Assembly (NCBI GenBank): GCA_944739405.2
Contig: OX123190.2
Coordinates: forward strand, 84,449,086 to 84,513,085
Direction: 5' to 3'
Length of the DNA: 64,000 bases
Source of the DNA: Euclidia mi
Taxonomy: Eukaryota; Arthropoda; Insecta; Lepidoptera; Erebidae
Shown in pieces: positions 9,914-22,300 of this stretch. How positions within the stretch are numbered: position 1 is the stretch's first letter; every line of letters begins with the position of its first letter. Position numbers and translations under genes: made by a program. The notes beneath the pieces are model-generated. The model saw only the letters and a list, made by a program, of their open reading frames with translations. It was not told the origin of the DNA and searched no databases.

Positions 9914-10239
9914 TATTTTTTTGTGAATAAGTACCTACTGCTCAGAATTCCTTCTACCTTGCTACTGTAATAAGTATACGAGATTATATTTAGTAACTCG
10001 TCCCCATCTACCACAATCACAGGTACCTATTCTTCCTTTCTTCGTTCACTTATAATCCAAAATGCGAGGGTTGTGTCGTATTCCATCGTTACGTGGTACT
10101 AAATAGCCACTCATTGTCTTTGGTTTTGGATTAAGTGGAGTACCTGTTCTCTTAAATCGAAAACCAAGCGCACCTACCCTTTATCCGAGACTACCTGGTC
10201 AGTACGCTCATCACCTAATTACTTTGTAGCGCTCATAGC

Positions 10240-10470
10240 GAGACTTGGCTTGCCATTTGTAACAGATCGGCAAAGTGAAGCAACGCGTGTACCGATCGTC
10301 ACTTGGATGGGTGACCACATGTCGCATTTACATCTGAGCGCTACCGTGCTTTGGAGGGCACGTAAAGCTGTCGGTCCCGGTTCTTGTCAGGATAAGAATC
10401 GTTAGGCTATGTCGGAGGCCTTCGGGCGGTCTGAAAACTCCCACACTAGAGTTGGCCACACACTCACACG
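10240..10470 (+). mobile_element. SINE-like repeat with a 5S rRNA-like promoter segment
   Basis: GAAGCAACGCGTGT followed by ACTTGGATGGGTGACCA matches the internal control region of 5S rRNA in order and spacing. Downstream come CCGTGCTTTGGAGGGCACG and GTCGGTCCCGGTTC blocks typical of a dispersed insect repeat. The rest of a 5S gene is absent, so this is not an rRNA gene. The flanking 9916-10239 holds nothing identified. Confidence 0.45.
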
Positions 10471-10886
10471 AAAAACGCCTTTAGGGTAACACGTAAATAA
10501 AAATACCAAATTATTTTTTTAATACGAAAATGTGTTTTATTACGCACTTATTATTTCAACCAAATATGTTTACTCATCTATAGCATAATGCGTACACAAT
10601 CTTTAGAAGACACCACGAACTTTATAATGCATCATTACATACTAGGAAAATACAAAAATATTAAGCGGTTTCTTGGTACACTACTCGGGATACCTTAAAC
10701 ATATGCGAAATGTACACTTAATGAAATGCACCATTTTATAATACGCTGTTCATACTTCTTGGTCATCAGTTAACACTCCAAGACCATGTCTTTGAGCTTC
10801 TTATACATGTCTCATACGTACCTACAGGTACTTTAATAAATTATATAAGTTATAAGGACAAGGGAAATGGGTCCTTATTTCTAATA

Positions 10887-11205
10887 AGCATAATAGGCTA
10901 GTTGACAAAAAAAAATTATAAGTCCGTCCTTTAGATTATTCAAAAATAAGCGATACGTATTTTTTTATTTGTAAATTAAACCAAAAATGACCAAGATATA
11001 GCTCATTAAAGTTACATATAACGTCACGCCGTGCTGCATTTTTTCGCACTAGGTGACGTCACACGTAACTTTAATGGGCTATATCTTTGTTATTTTTTAT
11101 TTAATCGAAAAAAGAAAAAATACGTGTCCATTATTTTTTTATAATCTAAAATACGGACTAAATAAAATGTAATTATTTTGACCCTGGAAACTACCCTATT
11201 ATGCT
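10887..11205. mobile_element. imperfect hairpin MITE
   Basis: Outer ends AGCATAATAGG-C/G-TAGTT are inverted at 10887 and 11205. Inner arms AGATATAGC-x-CATTAAAGTTAC face each other around a loop with two GTGACGTCA-like motifs. It has no coding frame. It lies where a long YPEL 3' UTR would be and would form an RNA hairpin if transcribed. Confidence 0.75.
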
Positions 11206-14200
11206 ATCAATAAACGCTATTCGTGGGTAAAATTATTCAAGGGAAAATGACTTATCATGTTGGTATTAGAAAACCGTATTACTGTATCAACGTGTATTAG
11301 AAGCTCCAAGACGCTACGGTAAAGTGTGTGGGTGCATTGTTTACAGCTAGAAAAGCGTTTTCTCTAATCTCGACAACAATCATGTCCATCAACAACCACA
11401 AAAACTAACATCAACTCTTTACTTCACTCCACGAATACTGATCATAGTTTATCTTAACAATGGTCCAAAAATATCTAATAGCATTCCTAAACGATCAAGT
11501 AGAAAAATACTTTAATTATGCCTCACAGAAATCTAGCTTCTTTTTTAAATTTCCGTTCTCACTATCATCAAGATACATTTTTTAAATATTTTTCTGTGTC
11601 ATGTCGAATTGCGTCAAAGAATACATTTTGGGTCTAAGAGTGTTAATCTATACTACTGTGACAAACTCGATAAGTTCAATTATCGTGTTGCATAATGTTC
11701 ATGATGAAAATATTACTTCAATCTGTATAAAACTAAGCTTTTGCCGTCGATGTCCACACACAAAACTTTGTTTAAAGCATTTTGTTTGTTACTAATGAGT
11801 TTTGTCCGTCCACATTCGACCGAGAGTCCACAGCAGCGATATATTCTCCAGCTAGTCGAAGGGTTTCTATTAAAATGCTAAACACGACCTTCTGAACTTT
11901 TAAACGAATGAGATAGATATTTTTATGTCGCTCAAAATGTCGTGTGTAGCATTTTACTAGTGGCCTTTACAACTCTCCGTATTACTAACGTATTTAGTAT
12001 AAAAACACAAGAACTAGTCACTCTCTTCGTTTCTAGATTTCATAACACTTCTTTCCTGATTTGAACTATTTTGTAATTAATACTTACCAGATTGAAAAAA
12101 TATGCTTATTTCTGTAAATATGTATTTAAGTTACCTACGTAATAAGCCTTTTGGATTTAGTTACTTGACTTGTAATATTCGATGTGAAAAAAGATTTGCT
12201 TCAGCGTAGGCAGTGTAATGCATTCTCTCATTAATTATTATTAATATGTCGTACACTTAAGTGAAAGAACAACGTCTAGCTGCGCAAGAAAGCGAAGAGA
12301 CACGACAAATTCTTATGTTATCATAGTACATTAAAATGAAACTAATCCTTGTTAATATAAAAATAATTTGTCAGTTAATGAGTTATTTTTAAACTAGAAC
12401 ATTAGTTTTGACATAAGGCTGAGTCAAAGCCATTACATAGAATATAATTTGCAATTATTAAATAGAATTAAGTTACTTCTTATTTCGATGGTTAGCAAAC
12501 TAGCAAGTCATTTTCTGGGTGTGTTTTGAGCTGATAGATCTTTGAAAGAGTATTTCGTATACAATTTACAATAATTTTAAATTAAATACAAATTTCTAAA
12601 CAGTTTAGAACACAGAGCATCAAGCTCAAAAGTCATATATTTGATATGATTTTGTTTTTTGTTTATATAAGGTAAATAATAAAATGGAGGAATGATCCGA
12701 AACTTAAAAGCCGAGAGAGCTTAAAGAAAGTACAAATTAGGTCACAAAAGACATCAACGCGTTTAATAAAATATAAATACGCCATTTTTTAAATTGAACT
12801 CTCTTGTCAAAACAACTTGGTAGGTTGCCAATCTTAAAAATTAAATGCTTTACTTCTCGAGGAAGTTAAAATAGTTTCTGATTTTTAAAACTAAAATTGG
12901 TTTTGGGACGGGCAAACAAATAGCATTAATGTATGGATCCAACATATTTCAGCTACCGAGTAGAAAATGAAGAGTTGTACGAGTTGATGGTCTGTGTCCT
13001 GAGAGAGTGTGAACCACAGATAATGAAACAGCTTGAACACCGATATTTACACGTCACTATCGACCGCACGCTATCCGTTTGTCTTTATCTATACATATGG
13101 GGTTATTTACTATCCGCTACCATTCAGCCTCTTAAACATTTTCATTGAACATTGTGCATCAATATCTTAACATTAATCCCTAACGATAACAGTAACACGA
13201 TTACATTAAACAGACAGTGAACTTGTAATGCATTATCGTTTGACCTTACTTTACGCTGAATATGTTTGTTAAAAGACGTATCTGTTAGAAAGACCTCGCA
13301 CGACACATGTAGTTGGACGTATAAGCAAAACTATCATAATATTATAGGTTAGGCAGCCATTTTGATACAAGTATATTTAGTGCACTTACAAATAGATGCG
13401 CTACTTTCTATAACAAAATCGCGTAATCGAAAGGCAGTTTCATTTAAACTGGCTCTATCATTAAGAGAACTGTAGATATTTTTATCTTTAGATAAATTTA
13501 AGACTTCACTAGTAACATTATTATGTTCTAAAGTTTGTTCACCACCCGATCTTGCCGGTACAAGAAAGAGGGCGCCATTTTAACAGCGAGGTAACGCCGC
13601 CATTTTGCAACTACCCGATTTTTTTCTAGTTGATAGAAAGTAGCATGTTACATTGGTGTTACACAACAGTTTTCATAAATAAACTTTGCTCTCATACAAT
13701 TAAAGTTCTTTTTGCCTTATACAAAGTCAGCAGTGCACGATTATTTCAATAGACAAATCCTAGTGTCATATTCAGCAGTGGCAACACTAACGCTATGGCT
13801 GTACACATATTATTATTACTTGTACAAAAAATATCGTTATTTGGTGTCTCAGATTATATTTATTTCGCATATTCGGTTTATTACAACTAACTTCCACAAA
13901 TACGTCTTTTGAATAATGATAGTAGAATGTCACCTTACATTCTAAAATCAAATCTGAGAATCTAATGTAGCCATCTAAATTAGATATATTTTATTGTAAA
14001 AATAAGTATCTATGGTTGTAAAAATACTGTTTGGCCAGATTTCGTGGTTATAGGATCAATAGGGTCAACACGCAGTTGGTCAGTACAGTAATTGGGATTG
14101 TATTACATAAAAATATTGTAGTATTGTCAGTGTTACAATGGCGAACTTTTAGTGTCATATTTTTCATATAATAGGCAAATAGTCTATCCAATTAATGGCA

Positions 14201-15872
14201 GATTTAGCAAAAGGCTCGCCAAGCGGTCTTAAACACAAAACACGAGAGTCTCTGACAGCTGAGATGTTTCGAAATGTCTATATTTATGGCTCGTCTTTCG
14301 TGACAAGATAATTAGTTTCAGTACCGAACCAAACAGTATTCTTAACGACAGAGTTCTCTATTACCAAGTCAGCGTTGTATGAAAAATGACGACAGATGAA
14401 ATGACCCCACTGACTCGACTAATAGACGACTCTTTAAGTTCTGGACATATTTAGTGAAACTTCGTTATTGCACGGCGTTCGCACATCAGCGCTTTTTTGT
14501 TCAAATCGCATCAAAAAACAGCTTGTGTGTGAAGGCACTTAAAACGAAAATTCGCGGTCGTACACAACATAACTATATTCCAAGTAAAATGTAAATAAAA
14601 CTTAATAGTATGTATGTTTGCAGTGTTTCACATTAAATATGTCCAGAATTATACGATTTGTAACATCGAACGAGCGTCACTTACTTTGAATTTGTATTAT
14701 ATTATGTATATTACAGAGTATATACTAGTGGCAGTTATCAACGCTCTTGATATTCAACTGGTAGTTTAAACGCTCACTGAGCTTGTATTGCTACAACACT
14801 ACTGCATTCTTCACTGTCACAAATTTTCAGCTTTAATTTTAATCACAGCATTTTTTTTACTAGCAACACTAAGTCACGCAACTGGTAACACTGATTCGTA
14901 GCTGGTAGCACTATAGACATTTAAGCTAGTCTTGCCAGCTCTAAAAATGTCAAGGGATTCAGCGTGTTTGTGGAAAATCGAGATTTGTACAACTAAACTA
15001 AATGCTTGTACGCGGAGCATGTGTAGTGTGTGGTGTGAAGCTGTGATGTGGGCGCGGCTGAGTGAGCGTTAAAACGAATGCGACGGCAACTCATTGCGTA
15101 CATACAATAAAGTACTCCAATTACTATGAAGTCGGACGTCATTTAATCGATAATATTACGATCTCATGAAATGAATCAGTGCGTATGAGTTTATTCGATT
15201 GACATATATACACAATCATAGATATCCAAGCTCATGCAATTTCTTACAATGATAAGAGTTTATACAATTATAAATGAAGTACCATGGATTAAGATAAAAT
15301 ATACGGGTATATGTATCTAATTCATTACATTTAAATGGAAACAATAAATGAATAATAAAACCGTCCGTTAGCTAGCCAGCCACAATCTTTCTTTCATATA
15401 AAATGAGCTCAGAATTCATATTCCCGGCTATCAACTAAATTCAAACGAACAATATTGAAAACAAATTCCGTTGAATATCCAAAGATAAGATACGAGGAAT
15501 AGTCGAAATATCGTCATTACCAACTAAAAATCACTAAGTCAGGCGCAAAATAAAATAAAATGGAATTTCTTCCACGACATATTCAAGTTTCGACTAGGTT
15601 CCTCATATAAAACAAATAAAAAGCAAATTGTACAGCTGAAATCATTAGGAACATACAACTGACGCTATCTGAGCAACTTCTCGAAAGAATACGTTCAAGA
15701 AATTCAAAATGTCTATTACTAACATACTTATCACAGGTTAAAAGGGACAAGAGAAAGTATTAGTGTTCTCTCAATACAGTACATACGTCGCTACACAATA
15801 CGAACTAAGACAACTTACGATGTACTACCGTAGGAGCGTGGCGAGCCCTCGTCTCTCCGTAACATTAACATA

Positions 15873-16223
15873 ACTCTAGGCGCGGGGGGCGGCCGCGTTG
15901 AGATCGATCACTTACATTATAACAATATAACATTACGTCGACTGGCGGGGCCGAGGCTGAAGCCGAGCGAGTGCAGGGGGGGGGGGGGCGCGGCCCGCGG
16001 CCGGCCGCCGCCGCGCGAACAACAAGTAGCACTGTGACAAAAATAATATGTTGCGGCGCGCGGCCGGTCGCGGGGGGCGCCACCGGCGCGCAGTCACACC
16101 GCGCGCGACACACGCGGCGTCATGACGCCTCGCGCGCCCTCATGCGGCACAACAACACTCGCGGGGCACTGACGCGGCTCGACCACCAATCGTATCACAA
16201 CAGCGCTCAGTGAGGCGGGCAGC
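15873..16223. other. GC-rich island abutting the yippee-like stop codon
   Basis: About 350 bp are rich in CGCG and GGCCG, including a run of 13 G at 15976-15988, in otherwise AT-rich DNA. It begins immediately after the stop codon of the - strand gene. Open frames on both strands here (15865-16113 and 15971-16213) are expected from high GC and have low-complexity Arg/Pro/Ala composition, so they are not called as genes. Confidence 0.7.
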
Positions 16224-16313
16224 CTAGTCCCACCCGTTCTCCTTCACCATGTGAGCCAGCTCTATTATGAACTTGCCCTCTTTGTATTTCTGACTGGACT
16301 CGAACGCGTGCTC
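16224..16313 (-). CDS. yippee-like protein, exon 5 (terminal)
   Basis: The acceptor TTGCAG/GAGCAC is followed by EHAFESSQKYKEGKFIIE and then LAHMVKENGWD plus TAG. Phase 0 entry. It encodes the K-x6-E end of the Yippee motif. Confidence 0.96.
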   Translation of the reverse strand, partial: EHAFESSQKYKEGKFIIELAHMVKENGWD

Positions 16314-19300
16314 CTGCAACAAAGAACGGCACAATGTATCCCCTGCACAAAGAACACGCGCCGCACTAAGTGGCACGCACACGCTCCGTGCTGCAGCTGT
16401 TACATACACGTTATACTTAATCCTTCAACTTTAATGCTCCGAGCACGTGCCACTTTTGACAATAAATCTACGTGAGAATACATCCTAACTTGAATTTGTA
16501 CATTTTATAGCTGGTAGTATTGTTTATATTATTTTGTATATGTACGGATACCGCAGATAAAATGATAGGTTTGCGACTACTTTAAGAACGTAGGCCACTT
16601 CTTACTCTTCAGTGCCTATAAGATACGTTGAAAGTAACGGTTAATCAAGCCTGTAATTAATTAGCCTGTGTCAACCTAAATAACCTTATTTCAATCCTTG
16701 GAGCTTCTCAATTTAATTACGTAGTTAATGATAATGGTAAAATACTGGATTTAGTTATGTCCAACAACCCCTGTAAAGTTTCCCACATCTTTACTACTTT
16801 ACTACCTATTGACTCTGCCCTGGGGCCCAATTCTGCTAATTATATTTGTTCAAAATGCAGTTTCGATATGATGTCAGTGTCATATTTACGTCATAATGGT
16901 ATTCTCCTAAATTAAGAGACATTGAAATGATATTGCGAATATATTGAGAGTTGAACAATACCATAAACGGTATTCTGCTAAATATATTTTTGTACAAAGA
17001 CAAACGTCAAACTGTAAATACACATATTCAAAACACCCATATTTTAAATGTTCGATTTCAAATCGTACGTAACATTATTGATTATGTATCAAAAAATCTC
17101 TCACAATCCAACGAATAAATTCATTTACTTAAATGGTACTGGTTAGTATTATAGACTACCATATTGCACTGCTAGGTAGTATCATCTGTATATATAAAAT
17201 TCATTCACAATTCCCTGACTAACAGCAATGCACAGCCGAATCTACTGGGCACAAGATGCTAAAAATTGGCAAGTACGTTCCTCGAGGGCCGTATGCTGCA
17301 ACCTTACGGTCCCTGACTAAGAAGAGATTTCCCGAAACATATACCAGATCGTAAGGAACTGTTAAATTGAAATAAAATGTGAGAGCGTACTTGCGGGCAT
17401 ATAACATAAAAAACAAATCATAGGCAACGCTGTAACATCAAATGACCAGCAATAAAGTTAATTATTTCATTAATGGCAATACCTACTCATGTCAGGATAT
17501 TTGATATTAAATTGAATATATCGAAATTAAAATAGAATGACATTGTGTAGCAGAATACCGATTTTGAGTCAATTCAAAATATAATCTCATTCCATTCAAA
17601 ATATGATGTCGATGTCATCTAAAATAGCAGAATTGGGCCCCTGATATGTGACACTTGTTTAAACGTCAAAATCACCCCAATGACTAAAACTACTCATAAA
17701 TATAACTTTCAAAAAGCTAACTATGAGAACATTAATAGTAACATACAGCAACTGAACTGGTCTGAACTACTTAGCCCTATGAATCCTGAAGGAGCTCTGG
17801 CTAAATTCTACTACGAATTGAATTTATTTATTAATAAAGATACTCCTTTGGCCCGTCCTAAATCGGCGAACTACCCCATTTGGTTCTCTCATTCCATGAT
17901 AAAAATTTCCAAGAAGAAGCAAAAGGCATGAATCAAGTGGAAAAAGTATAAAAACATTACTGACTACGAATCATTTGCCAAACTGAGAACTCAGTTTAAA
18001 GATTCATGCATAAAGTGTTTCTACTCGTAAATCAAGTCTGTTGAATATAATTTGAGTAAAAATATTAAACACTTCTGGACTTATATATCGAATCGTAAAG
18101 ACAAACCTGGAATACCTGCTAAGCTACAATATATGTACAAAAATGCTGATACAAATGACCCACAAATGGCTTGCAATATGTTCTCCGACTTTTACAATTC
18201 TGTTTACGAACCTACATCGCCTTCACTATCTGTATGGCAGCCTCCGCTTGACTACAATGCACCTCATGAGGTCACTATTTGCGAGCTTTCTTTTAGTGAA
18301 AACAAAACATTGAAGGAGCTCAAATCCCTGGATCCAGCAAAAGGCCCCGGGCCTGACGGAATTTCACCTTATTTTCTTAGAAATACCGCAACCTCTATCT
18401 GCAAGCCACTATTTATTATTTATAGTAAATTTATTTCTGAGGGAGTTGTTCCAAAGCTATGGAAGCAGGCGTATATTGTACCATTTCCATCCTGTCTACC
18501 TTATCGAAACTATTCGAAAGATTAGTCCATAATGAAATTTATCCGATATTTCAAAATGTCATAATTCAACAACAGCACGGGTTTGTGAAACGGCGATCAA
18601 CAAATAATAATCTTTTGCTGTTTTCAAGTTTTTTGTTTGATAACGTTGATAGCCGTGTTCAAGTGGAAGCAGTGTATACAGACTTCTGTAAGACTTTCGA
18701 TAAGGTGGACCATGAAATACTCCTGAACAAAATTTCTTTCAACGGTATCCGCGGTAATTTTTTAAGATGGTTTGCATCTTATATTACGAATCGGAGTCAG
18801 AGGGTAGTAGTCAATGGCCACCAATCTAACATAGCACAGGTGACTTCTGGTGTTCCTCAAGGGTCTATACTTGGTCCCCTTTTGTTCATCCTCTATGTAA
18901 ATGTCATCAGTTAGTGCTTCCACAATACCAAGTTCCTTTTATACGCCGACGACCTCAAGGTGTATAGAGCCATACGAAATCTAAATGACTGCCTACTTTC
19001 TTAATGTAAATTCAACAAGACTTGGGCCGACTATCCTCTTATTGCCTATCCTCATCTTGCAAGTCCAACTCTGGGTTGTGTTCGCCTGTGCGCAGAATAG
19101 TCGAGTCCTATAATAATAGGTATTTTGAACATATAGACATTTTAACGTGTCCTATCTATAAGTTCAAAAGACTTACATGAATTTCTCGCTTTCTTTCTTA
19201 CTATTTTCTTCATCTTTTTCGCACTATTCATTTATTTTATATTCAAACGCTTAAACACGAAAGTATTTTCTATTATATATAAATATAATCTGCCATTCTA

Positions 19301-22300
19301 GCGATGTTTCTATGTATCCTTCTATGTATCTTACTGATAATCTGTGAACAGCATTGTGGGCTGCAATATTGTGACGAATATTATGTAATGTTACTTTCTG
19401 TATTTTATATTGTAGCTGTTTTTTATCCTTTTCAATAAAAAAATCAAAATGAGCAAGGAAGTAGAGTCACAAAACGCCATTCGCCAATGCCAATCTGCCA
19501 CTCAAATAACCGGCAGTTTATATCGGAAGACGGTTACGCTATCAGTTCGCGGTGACGTAGTGATGTGCGTCGTACGACATCCCACATCGATACCGTTCGA
19601 CATACCGTTATCTGTGGTCAGTGGGTCACTGCGGGTCATCCGAGGTCAAGATGCACATCATATCGATATCTGTCCGCGGCAGCACCTCGACAGATTGACC
19701 TTACTTTAAAGATTTTACTTTCGTCTATCTGTCGTGCTTTGTTTCTAACTTTGCATTTTGGTACAATACTTTGCATAGTAAGACAGCTGTCTGGTGCAGA
19801 GACCAACTCTGTGTTACATGGTCTCGGGTTCAAACTAGCATAACAAACTTTTAAGATGTTAGTCTTTACCTAAAGATGGCATTAATCGTCAGTAATTATT
19901 TAGATATGTATTCTGAATAGTGTCTTATGTAATTAATTAAAAATACAACGTCATTGCACATCTAATTAGGCTTTTCGCAGGCAAAAGAAGATTTATTTTT
20001 GCGCGCGATAACATTAATTTTCTATAGATCGGGACAGATTGCGTAAAAACGCATTTGACTCTTATTTTTCTCTGATATTTGGTAAAAAACACCTCACGCA
20101 CGAAGCTATAATTTGATGGCGAATTGGGGAAAATAGCCCTCAGTGGCCGCCTTCAATAAATTTAGGGGAAGTATGGGGCTACTCTGCTGTAAATCGCTGA
20201 GTCAGTTATATTAATCGCTTCTTCAGCTGAAAGTAAACATTTTGTTTACCATGCATTTTTCGGACAAGCAAAGTATTTTTCCGCTATATTTATGAATGTT
20301 AGCTACTAGTGATATGTGGACAGGTAAGACATATTATTAATCTTTCTTAGTAAAATGGTATAATTTATAGCCTTACAGGAGACAAAGACAATCGACTATG
20401 GTCTACATAAGATGTATGGTTTGATCTTCTCGGATCAACCAAAATTCTACATTGTTGAAATATAAAAAATCTTTATAAAGAACATTCTGAGACTGGAATT
20501 GGTCACAATATTCTATTAAACGGTGATTTCTTCTTTAAGTATTTTAGCAGTCAGGTTATTTTCAGATATCGACGCTATTTTAAGCATACATAACGTACCA
20601 TAATATTATACAAGATGCGAGCACATTTATGTAGTACCTACTAGCTGTTGCCCGCGGTTTCACCCGCGTCCTGAGGGAACTACTTCGCATACCCGGTTAA
20701 TTTATAGCCTAAGTTACTCCTTGCTACATAGGCTATCCGCCAGTAAACATCCCGTCAAAATGGGGCCAGCCGTTCCAGAGATTAGCGACAACAAATAGAC
20801 ATACAGACAGACAAAAATTAAAAAAATGACATTTCGGTATATGTACCGTGTATACATCCATATGCATTTAGTATAAAGCGGTTATTTTAATATTACAAAC
20901 AGACACTTCAATTTTATTTATAATATGTATCTAGTCCATACGATATAGTAGAAGTAGGTATTTGTGAATTGGTTAAATGGAATGTTATTGGTTGAATAGA
21001 ATTGTCATTGCATAAAAGGCCGCTATTTGTTCGAGAATAGAGTAAATAGTGTCAAGATGTCAAGTGAATCCCTTTGAGATAACGAAACATAGGTATATTT
21101 ATAACTTTGAACTGGCCTATCGGTTTAGTGCCCCGATTATGGTATGTATGTAGTAGTATGGGAGTATGGATTAGGGTATGGGTTAGATATCCAGCTAGGA
21201 CAAATTTTTGTGAGGGCGCCATTATTTGTCCTATGTCTGACCTGGCCTATTTTCTAAGGTTATTTAAGCATAAGTTGTCTAGTTTCCATAGTTGAGCCTC
21301 TGCTTAGCTTGCGATCACGTTTCTGAGTTTGTTTTCCCAGTATCATATAGTATTTCTTATTTTGTACAAACGAACTATATTCTTGGCGGACTTCGGCCAA
21401 AGTCAAGTACTCAGTTATGGTAGTTACGCGATAAAAAATTGTGCATCTCACAACTTTATATCGCGTGAGGGAAATAACTCTGCTCTATAAGCAAAGAGAT
21501 ACACGTTAACTGCTATGCAATCAAAATTCACTAAATAATACTAGTAGCTTGTATATTTCTCGTAATAGGAGTCATCATACTAAGTTGGCTGGGTGAGATT
21601 TAAGACATTCGTCTTCGAGATATTCACTCGCAAAATCTGGCAACCATAAAGAAAACTGACATGATTTTGTCTCAAGTGTAGTTGCTAGTGCTGCTTATGT
21701 ATACGAGTATTCAATTGCTATCGAACCTGTACTCACTACGAGGAAGTCAGAAAAAATACTGGAAAACCCTTTTTACAAATACCTATTTGAAATACCTCCC
21801 CTTTGTAAGATAAATTCTGAAGAATTAATCTTACAAAGGGGAAACAAAAACGTTTGCAACGAGGAAGTGAAGCGGAACGCGATAAAGCTTCAAAATATAT
21901 TTAATTATTTAGAACTCACTTACATCTACCATTACAGAGAGTTGAGATAACGAGGGAAACACAAATAATGATATTACCTTGGTCACCATTCTAGACCACT
22001 AACAGTAAGTATACAGTAGGTATATTACTATACAGATGAAAATGTGGTATTTTTTATCATTTCTCGAGAAATTTTAAAATTATTGTAAAAATGATGAAAA
22101 ATACCACATTTTCATCAAACACCTTTTTATTCTAATTTTATATATTTTTTTTAATTATTACTTTATTGGCACGGCCTATTAGTAACCATCATTTCAAAAT
22201 GTATTCCACTTTGATAGGTCATTCAGTTATTATTTAAATAGGATTAGCAGCTGCAACTTAAAATTTTAAAATATTCATAAAAAATTGAATATATTTTTGT

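Larger units (their letters stand above)
10480..16223 (-). other. downstream region and possible long 3' UTR of the yippee-like gene
   Basis: Apart from one hairpin element (10887-11205), none of the window's dispersed families occurs in these 5.7 kb, in contrast to both flanks. On the - strand it follows the YPEL stop codon. AATAAA signals on that strand include one at 10541-10536 followed by a T-rich stretch, and another near 15194. A single very long 3' UTR is therefore possible, but no transcript evidence exists here. Open frames at 11601-11795, 12933-13148 and 13712-13912 show no domain and are not called. Confidence 0.4.
16660..19445 (+). mobile_element. Jockey-like non-LTR retrotransposon, 5'-truncated and broken
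   Basis: It opens with the end of an endonuclease domain (ILDLVMSNN), continues with a linker (17680-18040) and reaches a reverse transcriptase: KGPGPDGISP near 18345, a diverged TDF-x-KTFDKVDH near 18680, SGVPQGSILGPLLF near 18845 and the catalytic YADD at 18942-18953. A deletion near 18480 removes the usual NYRPI region and shifts the frame; further stops and shifts separate the blocks. It ends in AATAAA-like sequence near 19435. It lies antisense in intron 4 of the yippee-like gene and is inactive. A MITE splits it at 16822-17641. Confidence 0.85.

Noticed and set aside
10290..10330. 5S rRNA gene
   Set aside because: Only the internal control region is similar; the rest of the 120-nt gene and a terminator are missing.
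13560..13615. Two CGCCATTTT motifs resembling YY1/Pho sites
   Set aside because: Short motifs, no promoter context, and chance occurrence cannot be excluded.
15865..16213. Overlapping open frames of about 80 codons on both strands in the GC-rich island
   Set aside because: High GC removes stop codons; the peptides are Arg/Pro/Ala-rich with no domain, and the region directly follows the stop of the yippee-like gene.
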